The position numbers and the translations under genes are program-made. The notes under the pieces are model-generated. The model had not been told where the DNA came from. It did not search any database and was given only the letters and a program-made list of their open reading frames with translations. From Pseudeuparius sepicola (Eukaryota > Arthropoda > Insecta > Coleoptera > Anthribidae): a stretch of 64,000 nucleotides of DNA. How positions within the stretch are numbered: position 1 is the stretch's first letter; every line of letters begins with the position of its first letter. The stretch lies in contig OY987303.1 in assembly GCA_963920635.1 (NCBI GenBank), positions 55,985,223 through 56,049,222 on the forward strand. The letters run 5' to 3'. This document shows positions 34,594 to 45,592 of this stretch, piece by piece.

Positions 34594-36100
34594 CAGTGTG
34601 TTTCAGTTTGATACTTGAAAAATCGATTTTTTTAATGTCCGACAAAATCAAAATTGCCATGGAAAATTCAAAACAATTATTAAGAGAATCAGAGCTTGAC
34701 CTTGATAGTTTGTATCAGGGGTTAATTGTTCTGTTACCACGTCGTGCTGTAAAATTATATATTATTGTTATTTATAATATTAGTCAGTGAAAAAACGACA
34801 TTGTTGAATGAATGTTGTTTGTCCTATACCTCATCACCCGTATTTCAAATATATTTATAACAAATTGAGAATTACTGGAAGTTTAAAAAATAAAGAGAAT
34901 ATGCAGGATGCAGTCTTATTATATTTCGTGGAAAATCCGAGACATTCTATTAAAGATGCATCGACACATTTGCAAATATCATGGAGCTCAGTCCAGTGAG
35001 TGTTGAAAATGCATAATTTTAGACCATATTGTTATCGCCCAGTTCAAAAACTGTATGAGAAGGCGAGAATATTGCCGTTTAGTGTTGGAGAGGCAAGCGG
35101 AAAATAATCAGTTTATAGGTGCGTATTTTTATCACTTGTAAGTTATCACTATAAAGATTATACTATACTATACCATTAACTAACTACTACTAGACATTAC
35201 TACTCCTACGGTTATTACTCTTACAGATTCTATATTGTGGACTGATGAAGCCACTTTTACAACATGTGGCGCTTTTATTAGAAGAAACACTCACTATTGG
35301 TCATCAGAAAATACAAGACGGTTTATTTCAATTCAACGACAAGGTCAAACTTCAATAAATGTTTGGTATGGTATTTTTCGGAATCACATAAATGGTATAT
35401 TATTTTTAGAAGGTGATTTAACTGGATTAAAATATTTACAGCTCTTAAGAGGAGAAATTTCTGATCTATATTGATTCAAGCTAATGAGCGGAATATTGTT
35501 TGGTAGCAAGACGGTACTCCAGCACATAAATCAAATGCTGTCAAGGGGCATTTAGATGACACTTTTGTAGAGTGGATTGGTTTAAATGGAACTATTTTAT
35601 GGCCTGCCAGAAGCCCAGACTTGACAACACTCGATTTATTTTTGTGGGGACTTTGAAGGACCGGGTAGGTATAAATTAAAGAAAAAAAATTAAAGAAAAA
35701 AAATTAAAGAAAAAAAATTTATAGAAAATCAGAGAGATGAACGAGGCAGGTATCGTGGCTAATTGCAAGAGAAGTTTATTAACAAGGTATGTTCTCTGTG
35801 TTTCACAAAATAGAAGCATTATAGAACACCTTCTATAATTTAATTCAATTCATAATAAAGTATCATGTTCCATCCATAAATACGCCTTTTATTAAGACTA
35901 AAAATAAAAAAATAAAATATAACTTATGGAATATTTCCCCAGCAGTATTGGCTTTGTTGAATTTTCAATATATATTATTGTATGTAATTGTGGGAATACA
36001 ACAATTACTTAATGTAAACTGTTAAATCTCCATTTATAATATTCTCGAAATAATTGTTCTGAATTTTCCATGGTAATTTTGATTCTGTCCGAGATTCAAT
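34594..36100 (+). mobile_element. Decayed mariner-like element
   Basis: A left terminus CAGTGTGTTTCAGTTTG follows TA near 34592. Transposase fragments in order occupy 34636-35850. The 3' part (35720-36095) contains, at 36045-36095, an inverted copy of the coding start (34636-34690), so the arms reach into the gene. No clean right terminus was found. A truncated inverted copy of the 3' part lies at 48556-49003. A 3-fold TTAAAGAAAAAAAA array sits at 35678-35715. Confidence 0.75.
34636..35843 (+). pseudogene. Mariner-like transposase, multiply broken
   Basis: The fragments are: start MSDKIKIAMENSKQLLRESE (34636); an HTH-region piece with AVLLYFVENPRHSIKDASTH (34808-34999); the first catalytic block WTDEATFTTCGAF (35235-35474), with NVWYGIF and FLEGDLTG; then QDGTPAHKSNAV, EWIG, and WPARSPDLTTLDLFLWG (about 35508-35655); and a C-terminal piece REMNEAGIVANCKRSLLTR ending about 35843. 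All three catalytic aspartates are visible, but stops and frameshifts separate them. Domain order matches mariner-type DDE transposases. Confidence 0.8.
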
Positions 36101-36139
36101 CAAACGATTTAATGCAAACTACTAGAGCAAACATATAAC

Positions 36140-36833
36140 TAGAGATTCATGGCTTGACTTGATATTCAAGCTACTTGACTTGACTTGACTTGAAATCAAG
36201 TCAAGTTCAAGTCAAGTAGTAATTTTCCAATATCAAGTCAAGTCAAGTATTTATTTCTCAAGTAATTGAAAAATCAAGTTTTTCTTGAAGCTACTTGATT
36301 ACTTGATTTTTTATCAATTTCAAATTTTATTATCAGTTAGAACAATTAGGTAAATAATAATAACAAACCTTTGCATTGTACACTTTTTTTGCAAAACTAG
36401 GAATGAACAAAAATATACTATTTTAAGTCCGTACCAAAACTATGTGTATAGTCAACAAAAACTTCTATTTGGGTGTCTGTGTCTGTGTAACAGAGACAAC
36501 AAAACTTCTATTTGTTTCACGTTAACATCGTTCAAAGCACTTTTTTTCTTAATATATAAACATTTTTCTCGGAAACTTGGTTCTTATTTTGTGTGTTAAT
36601 AATAAATAAACATGTTCACAAGTAAATTTTATTTTATTGCCAATTTTAGAGATTCATAGCTTGACTTGATATTCAAGCTACTTGACTTGACTTGAAATCA
36701 AGTCAAGTTCAAGTCAAGTAGTAATTTTCCAATATCAAGTCTAGTCAAGTATTTAATTTGTCAAAAGCTTGATTTTCAAGTCAAGTCAAGTAATTTGTTA
36801 AAATGTCAAGCTACTTGACATGATGAAACCCTA
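36140..36833. mobile_element. 694-bp hAT-type element of TCAAG motifs
   Basis: It begins TAGAGATTCATGGCTTGAC and ends ATGAAACCCTA, flanked by the perfect 8-bp duplication CATATAAC (36132-36139 and 36834-36841). It contains two TCAAG-rich modules (36140-36310 and 36648-36833) separated by about 340 bases of ordinary AT-rich sequence. Each module resembles the complete 192-bp element at 10014-10205. Because only the outermost ends carry the TSD, the whole unit moved as one. Confidence 0.8.
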
Positions 36834-36926
36834 CATATAACCGTTGATTCCTCCATCGACGATATAACATAATATATATCGTTGAAACCAGAAAAATGGT
36901 TAGATTTCGAAAAATCGTGAAATATA

Positions 36927-37113
36927 CAGGGTGTTCCATCTAAAAAACATAAGTTCCATCTAAAAAACATAAGTTTGGTCTATATCTCCAAAACGCGGCA
37001 TTCATTTGTTTACATACCTGAAATTGCAAGAAAATTTTATACAATTTCGTATTTACATTTTTTAAAATTAAAAACAAAAGTTAAAGGGGTAGAATATTGT
37101 ATGAATAACCCTG
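36927..37113. mobile_element. Small fragment with CAGGGTGTTCCATC end
   Basis: The left end after TA carries a short direct duplication (GTTCCATCTAAAAAACATAA twice). A possible right end ACCCTG is followed by TA at 37114. A related solo end lies at about 49770. Boundaries tentative. Confidence 0.45.
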
Positions 37114-37115
37114 TA

Positions 37116-37545
37116 CATCCTGTATAAATATATATTAATAAACGATTGCAACATTTTTTATCGATACATCGGGAAATTCCATCTGGCGTGCGGCCGCGTC
37201 AGCATTTTTTAATTAAACCGGGGAAATGCGCGTGCAGGAAATATAAATATCGCCAAATACTTTTCAACAATAAAAATTTTAATAAGCAAATATCAAACCG
37301 AGCGCCAACAGACCGCCGGGCGGTGCACATCGAAAGTTTTCAATGGAATTTGTCCGAACATTTTGATAAATTATTTAAGCGTGTAACATCGACGTCGAAA
37401 CATCGGCGAAAATCGGATAAAGCTATTTCACCAGTCGGATTTTTATTAGAGACAACGGATAGTCTGTTATATGCGACATAAATAACATCATTTGGCGTTT
37501 TCATGTGATTTTCCAATCTTCAATGGTTTCTGTGTTACTTGGTGT
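37116..37545. other. GC-mixed island, no supported gene
   Basis: A 111-codon open frame (37146-37481) has no motif and strongly mixed composition. It is more like conserved noncoding DNA than an exon. Confidence 0.3.
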
Positions 37546-37553
37546 CCTAGCAT

Positions 37554-40451
37554 CAGACTTGGGTAGTATTCGAATCCTCAGTATTCGGAATCTTATTCAA
37601 GCTACTTTGCCAGTAACCGTATTTATATTCAAATACTCCCGAGAATCAGAGGTACCTATTCTTATTCTTGCAGCTACTTTTTAAAGCAGATATTCTGTAT
37701 TCGGTAATTTAAATACTGATTTCTTGAGGATTCTCTTAGAAAGAATACCGTTATTCAAATATCAGTATTCAGAATCAGAATACAGGATTCAAAATTTGAA
37801 TCCTGTATTCAAATGTTGAATACTAATAAGATTACAAAAAAAAAATGTGGACAATGATCGGTATTTCTTATATTTAAATTTTTTGTTTTACCTATATTAA
37901 AATTTTGATTTTTATTGTATCTATAGATAAAAATAGCCAAATATACAGTGTGTTCGAAAGAGGGGCCGATTTTCAAAAAACTTTTCAATCTTTTCAACCT
38001 ATAGTTCTCGAAGAGCTCTACATTTTGACTTATACTTTTTTGAAATAGTACAATTACATCGTCGGTCTCCACACGACCTGGCGTAACTAACATTAAGTAA
38101 ATTTTACAGCAGAGGTTAAAAACGAAAAATCACAACAGTCTGGTTGTCGTAAATTACAAAATAAATAAATATTGATTTTGATTTTTTTATATTATGTTTA
38201 TTTCCACTGAACCTCTATTTATCCATTAAATAAATCTCCCAAAGTTTTCAAATATTTTAGAAAAAAAAAATAAAAATGTAGATACGTCACTTCGAGTGAG
38301 ACAAAATTATATTGCCTGTAAGTTACGCCATTTCAATATAGTAGAATTTATAATGGTTTAGCTTTTACAGAAAAGAATAGAAGTTTTTGCTTAGTCTTTA
38401 TTAAAGAAAATGTACCAAAGTGAAAATAAATTGACAGGTGTTGCATATATCATTAACCAAGATATAAAAAACAGAATGATGATGGTGAGATAACAGAACC
38501 ATAAAAATAAGAGCAGCAATTATTATTATTTTGTACATAATAATTCGTTTTAGTCTTCTTCAAGATGAGGGAGACATAGAAAAAATTGTTGATACTCTTT
38601 TAATCGTACCACAGGAGTTTCTCCTCGACAAAGTGACACTAAGTTCTTATACTTTTTGTTAGTTATTTTTGGAGGTTCTTTGTTTAATTGGAAAAGGTGT
38701 ATTTCTGACACGCACTAGATTTTAGACGTTTTAAAACTTCGTCATACTTAGTATCTATCTGTGATGTTAATTTTAACATTTTAATGTGTGACATGGGATT
38801 TCCATCGTTTTTATACCTGTATTAAACTCAATTGCTCCAATTTTCTGTACACACCTGACATGTGGTACTGATGATGGGTATGTAGCCGAAAGCGCTTTAC
38901 CATGTTAATTTTACAAATATAATTTGCACGAAAATACACCTCTTCTTCGTTATTAGTATCTAGATGACTATTCTTAAAAATAGTGTGAGGTGAAGTTTGC
39001 TTTACCATCACTTCCATCAAATTAGTCCAATTTATGCTCCTGCCATTTTCACTGGTTCTAACATTTAAGATCGTGAGGTCTTGGGATAACAACTTAAAGT
39101 CTTTAAAATCATTATACGCGTGCCAGTCGCATTATGGGGTAAAGTTGGGAAGGGACAAATAAATTTCCAGCGGTAGTAACAGCTCTGTTTGCTTAATGAA
39201 TGAATCATTGAAGTAACATACGCCTTTTCGTGTGAAACCTTAAAGGCATTTTGTCAGATACAACACAAATTTAATATGGGTTTACAAGGATACTACACGG
39301 CTTACATATACACCACTTCGTGAGGTCAAGCAAACATGCCAGACAAATTCTTTTATCGGCGTAACTTGATTTTAATAATTTTGTTAGTTACGTCATTTCG
39401 TGTGGAGACCGACGACATGATCGACTGTTATTAAAAGAAAAACCCCATAGTGCCATCGAATTGGCCCTAGTTCAAAACCTTTGGTATACAATTTCAATAC
39501 TTCAATAATTTATCCACCAAATGGGGCAAAATTCAAAAAAAAAAATAATTCTGGAGTATAGTCAAATTATTTTAAGAAGTCCTTACTGGGACTGTCAATT
39601 GGTAATTACGATATCCTAAGTTGCAGCAAAAAATGCAACCGGGTCATAAGTTCAGGTCAGTAACGAGCCCATTTGCACTAATAACACGAAAAGTAACACG
39701 AACAAGAACAACACAGATGACGGAAAAACTCACGAAACGTACAAAACCCGCGAATATTTTCAATGCCCAAAGTTTGAACCCTTTTGAACGATCCGGAAAA
39801 CCTTCACGGTCACTTCACAACAGTCGCACCACAGACGCAGCCGCGAGTAGCTGATTATACCAAAATACCAAATTGAAAGTATTTCCATGACGTTTGAAAT
39901 TATTATTAAAATGATTTGTAGTCGTAGTTATTTTTATTTGTAGAGGCATAAACCTGATTGCAATAGGGTTATTATTTTATTATGTTCTTTTTTTCGTATC
40001 ACTTGGGTAACTTTTAACATCATAAATCAATGAGAGACGTCATTAACTGGTTGAGACACATATACCAATCCATGGTTAACAGAAAATTCCTAGGGATTTT
40101 GTGGAGAATGTCATCTGACAAAATCGGGACTTCTTACAGTAATCGGGGTATACCTTATATAAATCACAGGTCATATATTGGTGATCTTTTTTCGCGAATC
40201 CATTAAGCCTTTCCCAAGATATTATTTTACGTACTATAACCAAAGTCTAGAATATTTCACTTTGGTATAAATAGCCTAGCTTATACAGGGTGTTTCGTAT
40301 ATGACAATTAAATGAACATAATATTCATTATATGAATACATGGATTCGAATACTATTCGGTTATTGAATACTTTTGTTAGAATGTTATTCAAAACTTGAG
40401 TATTCTGTATTCGTATTCGAATACTGATTTTTGGTATTCTACCCAAGCCTG
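37554..40451. mobile_element. 2.9-kb hAT-type element with GAATAC subterminal repeats
   Basis: The ends CAGACTTGGGTAGTATTCGA and ...TTCTACCCAAGCCTG are imperfect inverted repeats, with the perfect 8-bp duplication CCTAGCAT on both sides (37546-37553 and 40452-40459). The first 260 and last 130 bases are packed with GAATAC/GTATTC motifs in both orientations, as expected of subterminal binding sites. Inside are a roughly 40-base inverted pair (38055-38096 and 39384-39420) and a decayed coding frame at 38700-39111. No hAT transposase motif was found, so it is probably non-autonomous and carries foreign DNA. Confidence 0.85.
38700..39111 (-). pseudogene. Unrecognised coding remnant inside hAT-type element
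   Basis: The minus-strand frame from 39111 reads DWHAYNDFKDFKLLSQDLTI, then RTSENGRSINWTNLMEVMVK and FKNSHLDTNNEEEVYF..., ending at a stop near 38811. A second frame (38806-38676) continues NDGNPMSHIKMLKLTSQIDT and KYDEVLKRLKSSACQKY. Amino-acid composition looks coding, and the break looks like a frameshift or decayed splice junction. It reminds me of an uncharacterised multicopy insect protein family, but I cannot name it. A stop precedes DWH, so the N-terminus is lost. Confidence 0.4.
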
Positions 40452-40685
40452 CCTAGCATGTGCTTGCTGTTGGCGCACCTACTACCAAAGATATATACAA
40501 CCTATATCTTTGCTACTACTCTTAGTTTGGTTGATAATTATTAATTATGTTTTATTAACGAGAGAACCTTCTATACACCTACTTAATATAAATATGATAC
40601 GCCCCAGAAAAGGTGTGGGCCGTAGCGTTGTTTATAAGGTTCGTAATACGTTTTATCCATTTTGTTAATGTAAACTTTCGGGACG

Positions 40686-40720
40686 TATATAAAGGGTGCT
40701 AGCGCTGTTTGAAGACAGTA
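40686..40720 (+). promoter_or_regulatory. Candidate TATA-type core promoter
   Basis: TATATAAAG at 40686-40694 in GC-rich context, with an ACAGTAAC initiator-like sequence about 30 bases downstream (40715-40722). Spacing is right for a TATA/Inr promoter. No downstream coding exon was recognised before the next foldback at 40851. Confidence 0.35.
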
Positions 40721-40850
40721 ACTGAACGCGGAGCTGCTTACATTTTGCGAGCATACAGGACGATCCAAAGGGGTTTGGTCTCTTGAACAATATTTTGCAA
40801 CTTTAACGAGCCAAACTTTTTTTTACCCCTCAGTAAAACGACTATACATA

Positions 40851-42138
40851 CTGTCCCGGATAAGAATGAACAGCATGGGGATCTTGCAAACTGTGAGAGT
40901 TAGAACAACGGTTAAATGGGGAAAAAGTTGCGCAATTTTAATGCCAATAAAATGATACAAACCGATTTCTAATATCTTTTTCTTTTTTGAGTTATTTTGA
41001 AACAAGTAAAATTTTGCGTTTTCGATTTTATTTTTTTCTGAAGTTTTTATCACAGATAGAAAAAAAGAAAAACACTTTCTTATGGCAATTTTTATCGGGC
41101 TTTAAGATGGCGCTTTTAGATTTGTTCTACAACATTTCGTTTTCGAGAAACCATCTTCAACTTTATTTTTTTTAAATACGGACCTGGATTTTGTTTGCCG
41201 ATTTTTAAAGCACTTTTGATTGCAAATACCATGATGTATGATACGAAATATTTTTAAAATGTCTAGATATTAATCAGTATTGTCAACAATTTAACTTATA
41301 GAGTTAATTTTTGCTTCGAAATCTTAATATTTTTAAATATGGCCCTGTCTGGTTAGTGTTTTCCTCTGTTGTTGTACAGCAAACAGTGTCGCATTGTGTT
41401 TTGGAGTAAATTCTTCGCTTTTTCTAATTGTGAGAAGAAAACTTTAAGCCAATGAAACCAATAACTTCTGCCATGTATTAATTGGAACAATACATTCGTT
41501 CGGCCTCTACATTATTTCTGTGACGCAAGATATATAACATGCTAACATGTTAAATTTGTCGTCGTTTGAAAAAGCACCCTCAATTTCTAATACTACAAAT
41601 TATTGACTAAATGATACAGCGGGAGTTGTGACAAGGGGTTGGTTTCATTGTTTGAAAGCCTTCTAGGTGAAGGATTTTTATTTATTTTTTATTATCATAT
41701 GTGACTGTTATTAGTCTTTGCCGTCCTTTTTTTGGTTCTCCGATTAAAAGATAAGTTGTAAGTTAAATTGTTGACAACACTGACTAATATTTAGACTTCT
41801 TATTATTAAATACAGGGCCGCATTAGAAAAAAATGAATGAAAAAAAGGAATTTTCAGTAATAATTGTCTCAAAACATTTTAAAAATATTTCGTGTCATAC
41901 ATCATGGTATTTGCAATGAAAAGTGCTTTCAAAATCTGCAATCGCCATCTTAAAAAGTGTGCCATAAAGAAGTGCATTTTTTTCCTATCTGTGATAACAA
42001 CGAAAAAATATATTGGAAATCTGTTTGTACCATTTTATTGACCTTAAAATTGCGCAACTTTTCCCCCATTTAACCGTGGTTCTATCTCTCACCATTTGCA
42101 AGATCCCCATGCTGTTCATTCTTATCCGGGACACATTG
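40851..42138. mobile_element. 1.29-kb foldback with TGTCCCGGATAAG ends
   Basis: The left CTGTCCCGGATAAGAATGAA (with a small terminal deletion) and right TTCATTCTTATCCGGGACACATTG are inverted and TA-flanked (42139-42140 on the right). Arms contain TTAAATACGGACCTGGATTT near 41172, shared with the foldback at 53982-55267, so both belong to one family. No transposase. Confidence 0.8.
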
Positions 42139-42357
42139 TATATATAGAACAGCGCTGGTCATAACATGTTGCAGCTCTAAGAAGAAGTGCTTCCGTCTCT
42201 GCGTAGGTTTGTCGGATGAGTTCTTCGATAAAGTCAATACGATGTTGAGATAGTGCTAGATATAATGATTGGCAGTAATCGATAATTCGCCATATGCTTT
42301 GAAAATATTCTTAGCAATAATGATATAGTTATCATGTCTCTAAACGCGTATACAAGG

Positions 42358-42810
42358 TGTGACTTGATCGAAAACGTCAAAACGTTAGGCAAACGTCAAA
42401 ATGTCACGTAAACATTAAAACGTGCCTTAATACGCCACGTAGACATTAAAAGATGCCTTAAAACATCACGTGAATGTCAAAACGTGCGTCAAAAGTCACG
42501 TGAACATTAAAACGTGCGCTAGGACGTCCGCCAAAACGTCACGTAGACGTCAAAATGTGCAACAAAATGTCAAAATGTGCAACAAAACTTCAAAACGTGC
42601 GTTGAAACTTGCGCCACAAAGTCACATAAACGCCAAAACGTGTGTCAAACATCACGTAAACTTCCAAACGTCAAAAGATGCCTAGAACCTTGCGCCACAA
42701 AGTCACTTAAACGTCAAAAAGTCGTGTAAACGTCAAAGCGGCATCACAAAGTCAAAACGTGCGTTAAAACTTCCGTGACAACGTCAAAACGTGCGTATAA
42801 ATTTCACGTA
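42358..42810. repeat. Diverged minisatellite of ACGTCAAAACGTG-type units
   Basis: About 450 bases in which ACGTCAAAACGTGCG, TCACGTAAAC and related words recur every 15-45 bases, roughly twenty times, all in the same orientation. Units are too irregular for a simple tandem array. ACGT cores (CRE-like and CACGTG-like) are strongly over-represented. It ends next to a GA microsatellite. No coding potential. Confidence 0.75.
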
Positions 42811-42825
42811 TTATAAACGTGCGTC

Positions 42826-42849
42826 TAGAGAGAGAGAGAGAGAGAGAGC
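42826..42849. repeat. (GA)n microsatellite
   Basis: About eleven GA dinucleotides directly after the ACGTCA array. Confidence 0.95.
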
Positions 42850-43560
42850 TATACGACTACATCGGTTAGTTAGACCGAGTTGGCGGTATCTGGCGCAACC
42901 GCCTCACTACCCACTCTTAGATATTTTCTTTTGGAGTTAGACATGTTTATGGAAATGTGAGATAGCTATCTATTTGGACTACCTACTAGATAACTCGCAG
43001 AGAGGAGTAAAAGAGTGTCGTTTACTTAGATGTTGTATAAGAGACCTGTGGAGGACGGTATCAGTTTATCTCCCAAAAGGCCAGAGTTCGTTTTGCGAAA
43101 CCCGAAGAGATAAAAGTAAACCCTAACGTTCGCGACGGCCTTTCCTTTGGCTAATCCAATGCCCTCGTCGAAATATTTGTTTTTCCATTGATTGCAACGT
43201 TAAACAGCGTCAGCTACTCCCTTTGCCCAACTATTTCGGTATTCATATTCGTTTTATCGGAGGGTAACTTTGGGAACAAAGGGAGAGTTTCGTCGGCAAC
43301 GCGACGGCACGGAAGCAACAGGAATAATAATAGAGTCCCGAAGCTCGTCGCGCAAATTTCTAATTATTTTAATCATTTTAATCAGTGTTTGTGCACTCAC
43401 GCGTTTTTTAGCAAATTAGGGCGTTTGGAATTGTAAGCAGAATAGCTGCCGACAGAGGCTTGCTTTGTTATTTTCACGTTATTAATTAGAATGTTATGAA
43501 ACGTTGAACTACTTATTACACATAGTAGGGTAGAATGTGAGTAATAATCTTCAGTGTTCG
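42850..43560. other. GC-mixed island, no gene seen
   Basis: Unique-looking sequence with balanced composition to about 43440. No motif-bearing ORF. Confidence 0.3.
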
Positions 43561-44235
43561 GCGATTAGATACTAAAAATTTTGCCAGGCATTACTTTTTG
43601 TACCTGTAACAACCAAACTAACAGGGCAACTCGTTTTCAGGTGGGTATGTAATAGTATATTACATAGCGAGAGTTGTAAACAGCTTATTACGTATGAGTG
43701 GAAAAGTTGCGCACGAGCCGCGCAGCGGCGAGTGCTGTAATTCCACGAGTATGTAATAAGCTCGAGTTTTGTATTATAATTTTTCTTCGACGAAAGAAAA
43801 ACTATTATAATAGATAAATTATACTTCTGATTATCTGACAGGCAACAGTTAGTATGTTGGTTAGTTGCTATGGTGACGGGATGCCGCGCTAACAAGGCAC
43901 CCGTGATAATCGCGTTTTAATTAAGAACAGATACGTATTTTTTTTTATTACGTGTCAGTCATTACATGTCAGTTTTCGTAACAATGCTCTTACTTATCTA
44001 ACTAACTTACCTAAACCGTCACTTAATAGGTATGTTACTAGCATATGAGTAGAAAATAGTATATTACATGTCGAGGTGGAAAAACTCTCATTCTATCAAA
44101 TGTTGTTATTAATTTCCCTAAATAAGTTTCTTTGCTACTTTACAATATTAGGTTATGTTAATGTTATTAACACAGATATGCATTAACTAGTGGGGGAATG
44201 TTCAAATTTCCGATCGTTCTTTTAAAGTAATCAGA
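43561..44235. repeat. Interspersed repeat with GAGCCGCGCAGCGGCGAGTGC
   Basis: Around 43640-43780 the sequence ATGTAATA.TATTACAT flanks a GC core ACGAGCCGCGCAGCGGCGAG and TTCCACGAGTATGTAATAAG. I associate such blocks with dispersed insect repeats. A further ATAGTATATTACATG copy lies near 44056. Ends not defined. Confidence 0.35.
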
Positions 44236-44553
44236 ATATAACAGATACGTTGAATTTTAATTGGGTTTTTCGCCACCAAACTGGTTAAAAGACAACTTTT
44301 TCAAGTTGCCTGGAAAATTAATAAATTCTTAACAGTACCTAAATGAACTAAACTTTGAACTTGTAACTCAAAAAATATCTTCAACAAATTTGTTTCCTGA
44401 GCTTTCGGAGAATAAATCTTCCTCCTTTCTCAAAGATCATGTCACGTCAAAGTGAAATGACAGATTAATAAATTTCAGGTTAATATGCCATGACAACAGA
44501 AACAATAGCCTAGCCACCTGTCTGATATTGTACCCTGTGTTCTATCTAATTAT

Positions 44554-44871
44554 TTATACTAACTTTTCTTTGAATAAATGGCAATAATATTTTACTGAAT
44601 TCCACATATGATTTCGAAATTTGATTTTTAAATGAACGTTAAATGGCCTACAAGTCTCCCCAACATAGAACTTTCCACATTCGCAAGGAATTTTATAAAT
44701 GCAATTTTTCGAACTTTGTACCTTATTAAATGGTTTCGTTTTAACTAGTATCGATCTTAATGTATTTTTGGTTTTAAATACTGTTCTGACATTAAAACGA
44801 TTGCCTATGCGTTTTAGCTTATCTGATAGTCCGGGAATATAAGGAATAATTAAATTTACTGGTCGGTCCAC
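44554..44871 (-). pseudogene. Penelope-like C-terminal GIY-YIG endonuclease region
   Basis: The frame contains IPYIPGLSDKLKRIGNRFNV followed by NCIYKIPCECGKFYVGETCR and PFNVHLKIKFRNH. The CIYKIPC-x-CGK-x-YVGET-x-RP signature is the GIY-YIG nuclease motif that Penelope-like elements use to nick target DNA. The C-terminal part of the nuclease is degraded after NH. It is the 3' end of the same gene as the RT motifs upstream. Confidence 0.85.
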
Positions 44872-44999
44872 CAGATTTATTTCTCTAATTCTATTAGCAT
44901 TGTTATTTTGTTGGCAAACCTGAAAAACTTGCTCAATAAATTCAATAGGATAACTATTTTTCTCAAGGACATGTTTTATATGTTTAATTTCCTCCCCAA

Positions 45000-45583
45000 A
45001 TTTTGTGTTATTAGAACAAACTTTTAGTTACTCTTTTTTTAACACTAATATGATGATTGGAGTTAAAATGGAGATATCTATTATTGGTTTTCTATAGACA
45101 CTAGTTTCTATACTATCTGATTTCAGTATAGAAATATCTAAGAAAAGTAATTGATTATTATTTTCAATTTCTAAGGTAAACTTAATAGAAGGTTCTTGCG
45201 AGTGTATAAAATTTAATAATGAATTTAAATCATCTACTCCATGTTCCCATAAAACAAATATGTCATCTACATATCTCCACTAAACATTAAGTTGGTGAAC
45301 ATATCTAGTCAATTCATTTTGTTCAAAATCTTCCATAAATAAATTGCTTATGAAAGGTGATAAAGGAGACCCCATAGCCATTCCAAATTCCTGCTGGTAA
45401 AATTAATTTATTAGTTGAAAATAAGTGGTTATAACACAGAGTGTTGTTAGTTCTAATATTGCATCTATATTCAAATTTGTCCTTTCTACTAAAGTCTGGT
45501 CATTTTCTAACTTTCTGCGAAAAATATTCAATGATTTGTCAACAGGGACATTAGTAAAAAGACTAACCACATCAAAGCTCGCT
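45000..45583 (-). pseudogene. Penelope-like reverse transcriptase, motifs A-C
   Basis: Minus-strand translation gives LASFDVVSLFTNVPVDK (motif A, 45541-45583), then QEFGMAMGSPLSPFISNLFM (motif B, about 45340-45400), then WRYVDDIFVLWEHG (motif C, YVDD at about 45262-45273). The motifs and their order are those of Penelope RT. An in-frame stop before WRYVDD and several frameshifts show it is dead. Further upstream pieces lie beyond the hAT insertion. Confidence 0.85.
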
Positions 45584-45592
45584 AATATATAA

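Noticed and set aside
37146..37481. 111-codon ORF in a GC-mixed island
   Set aside because: No motif or splice evidence; composition fits noncoding island DNA.
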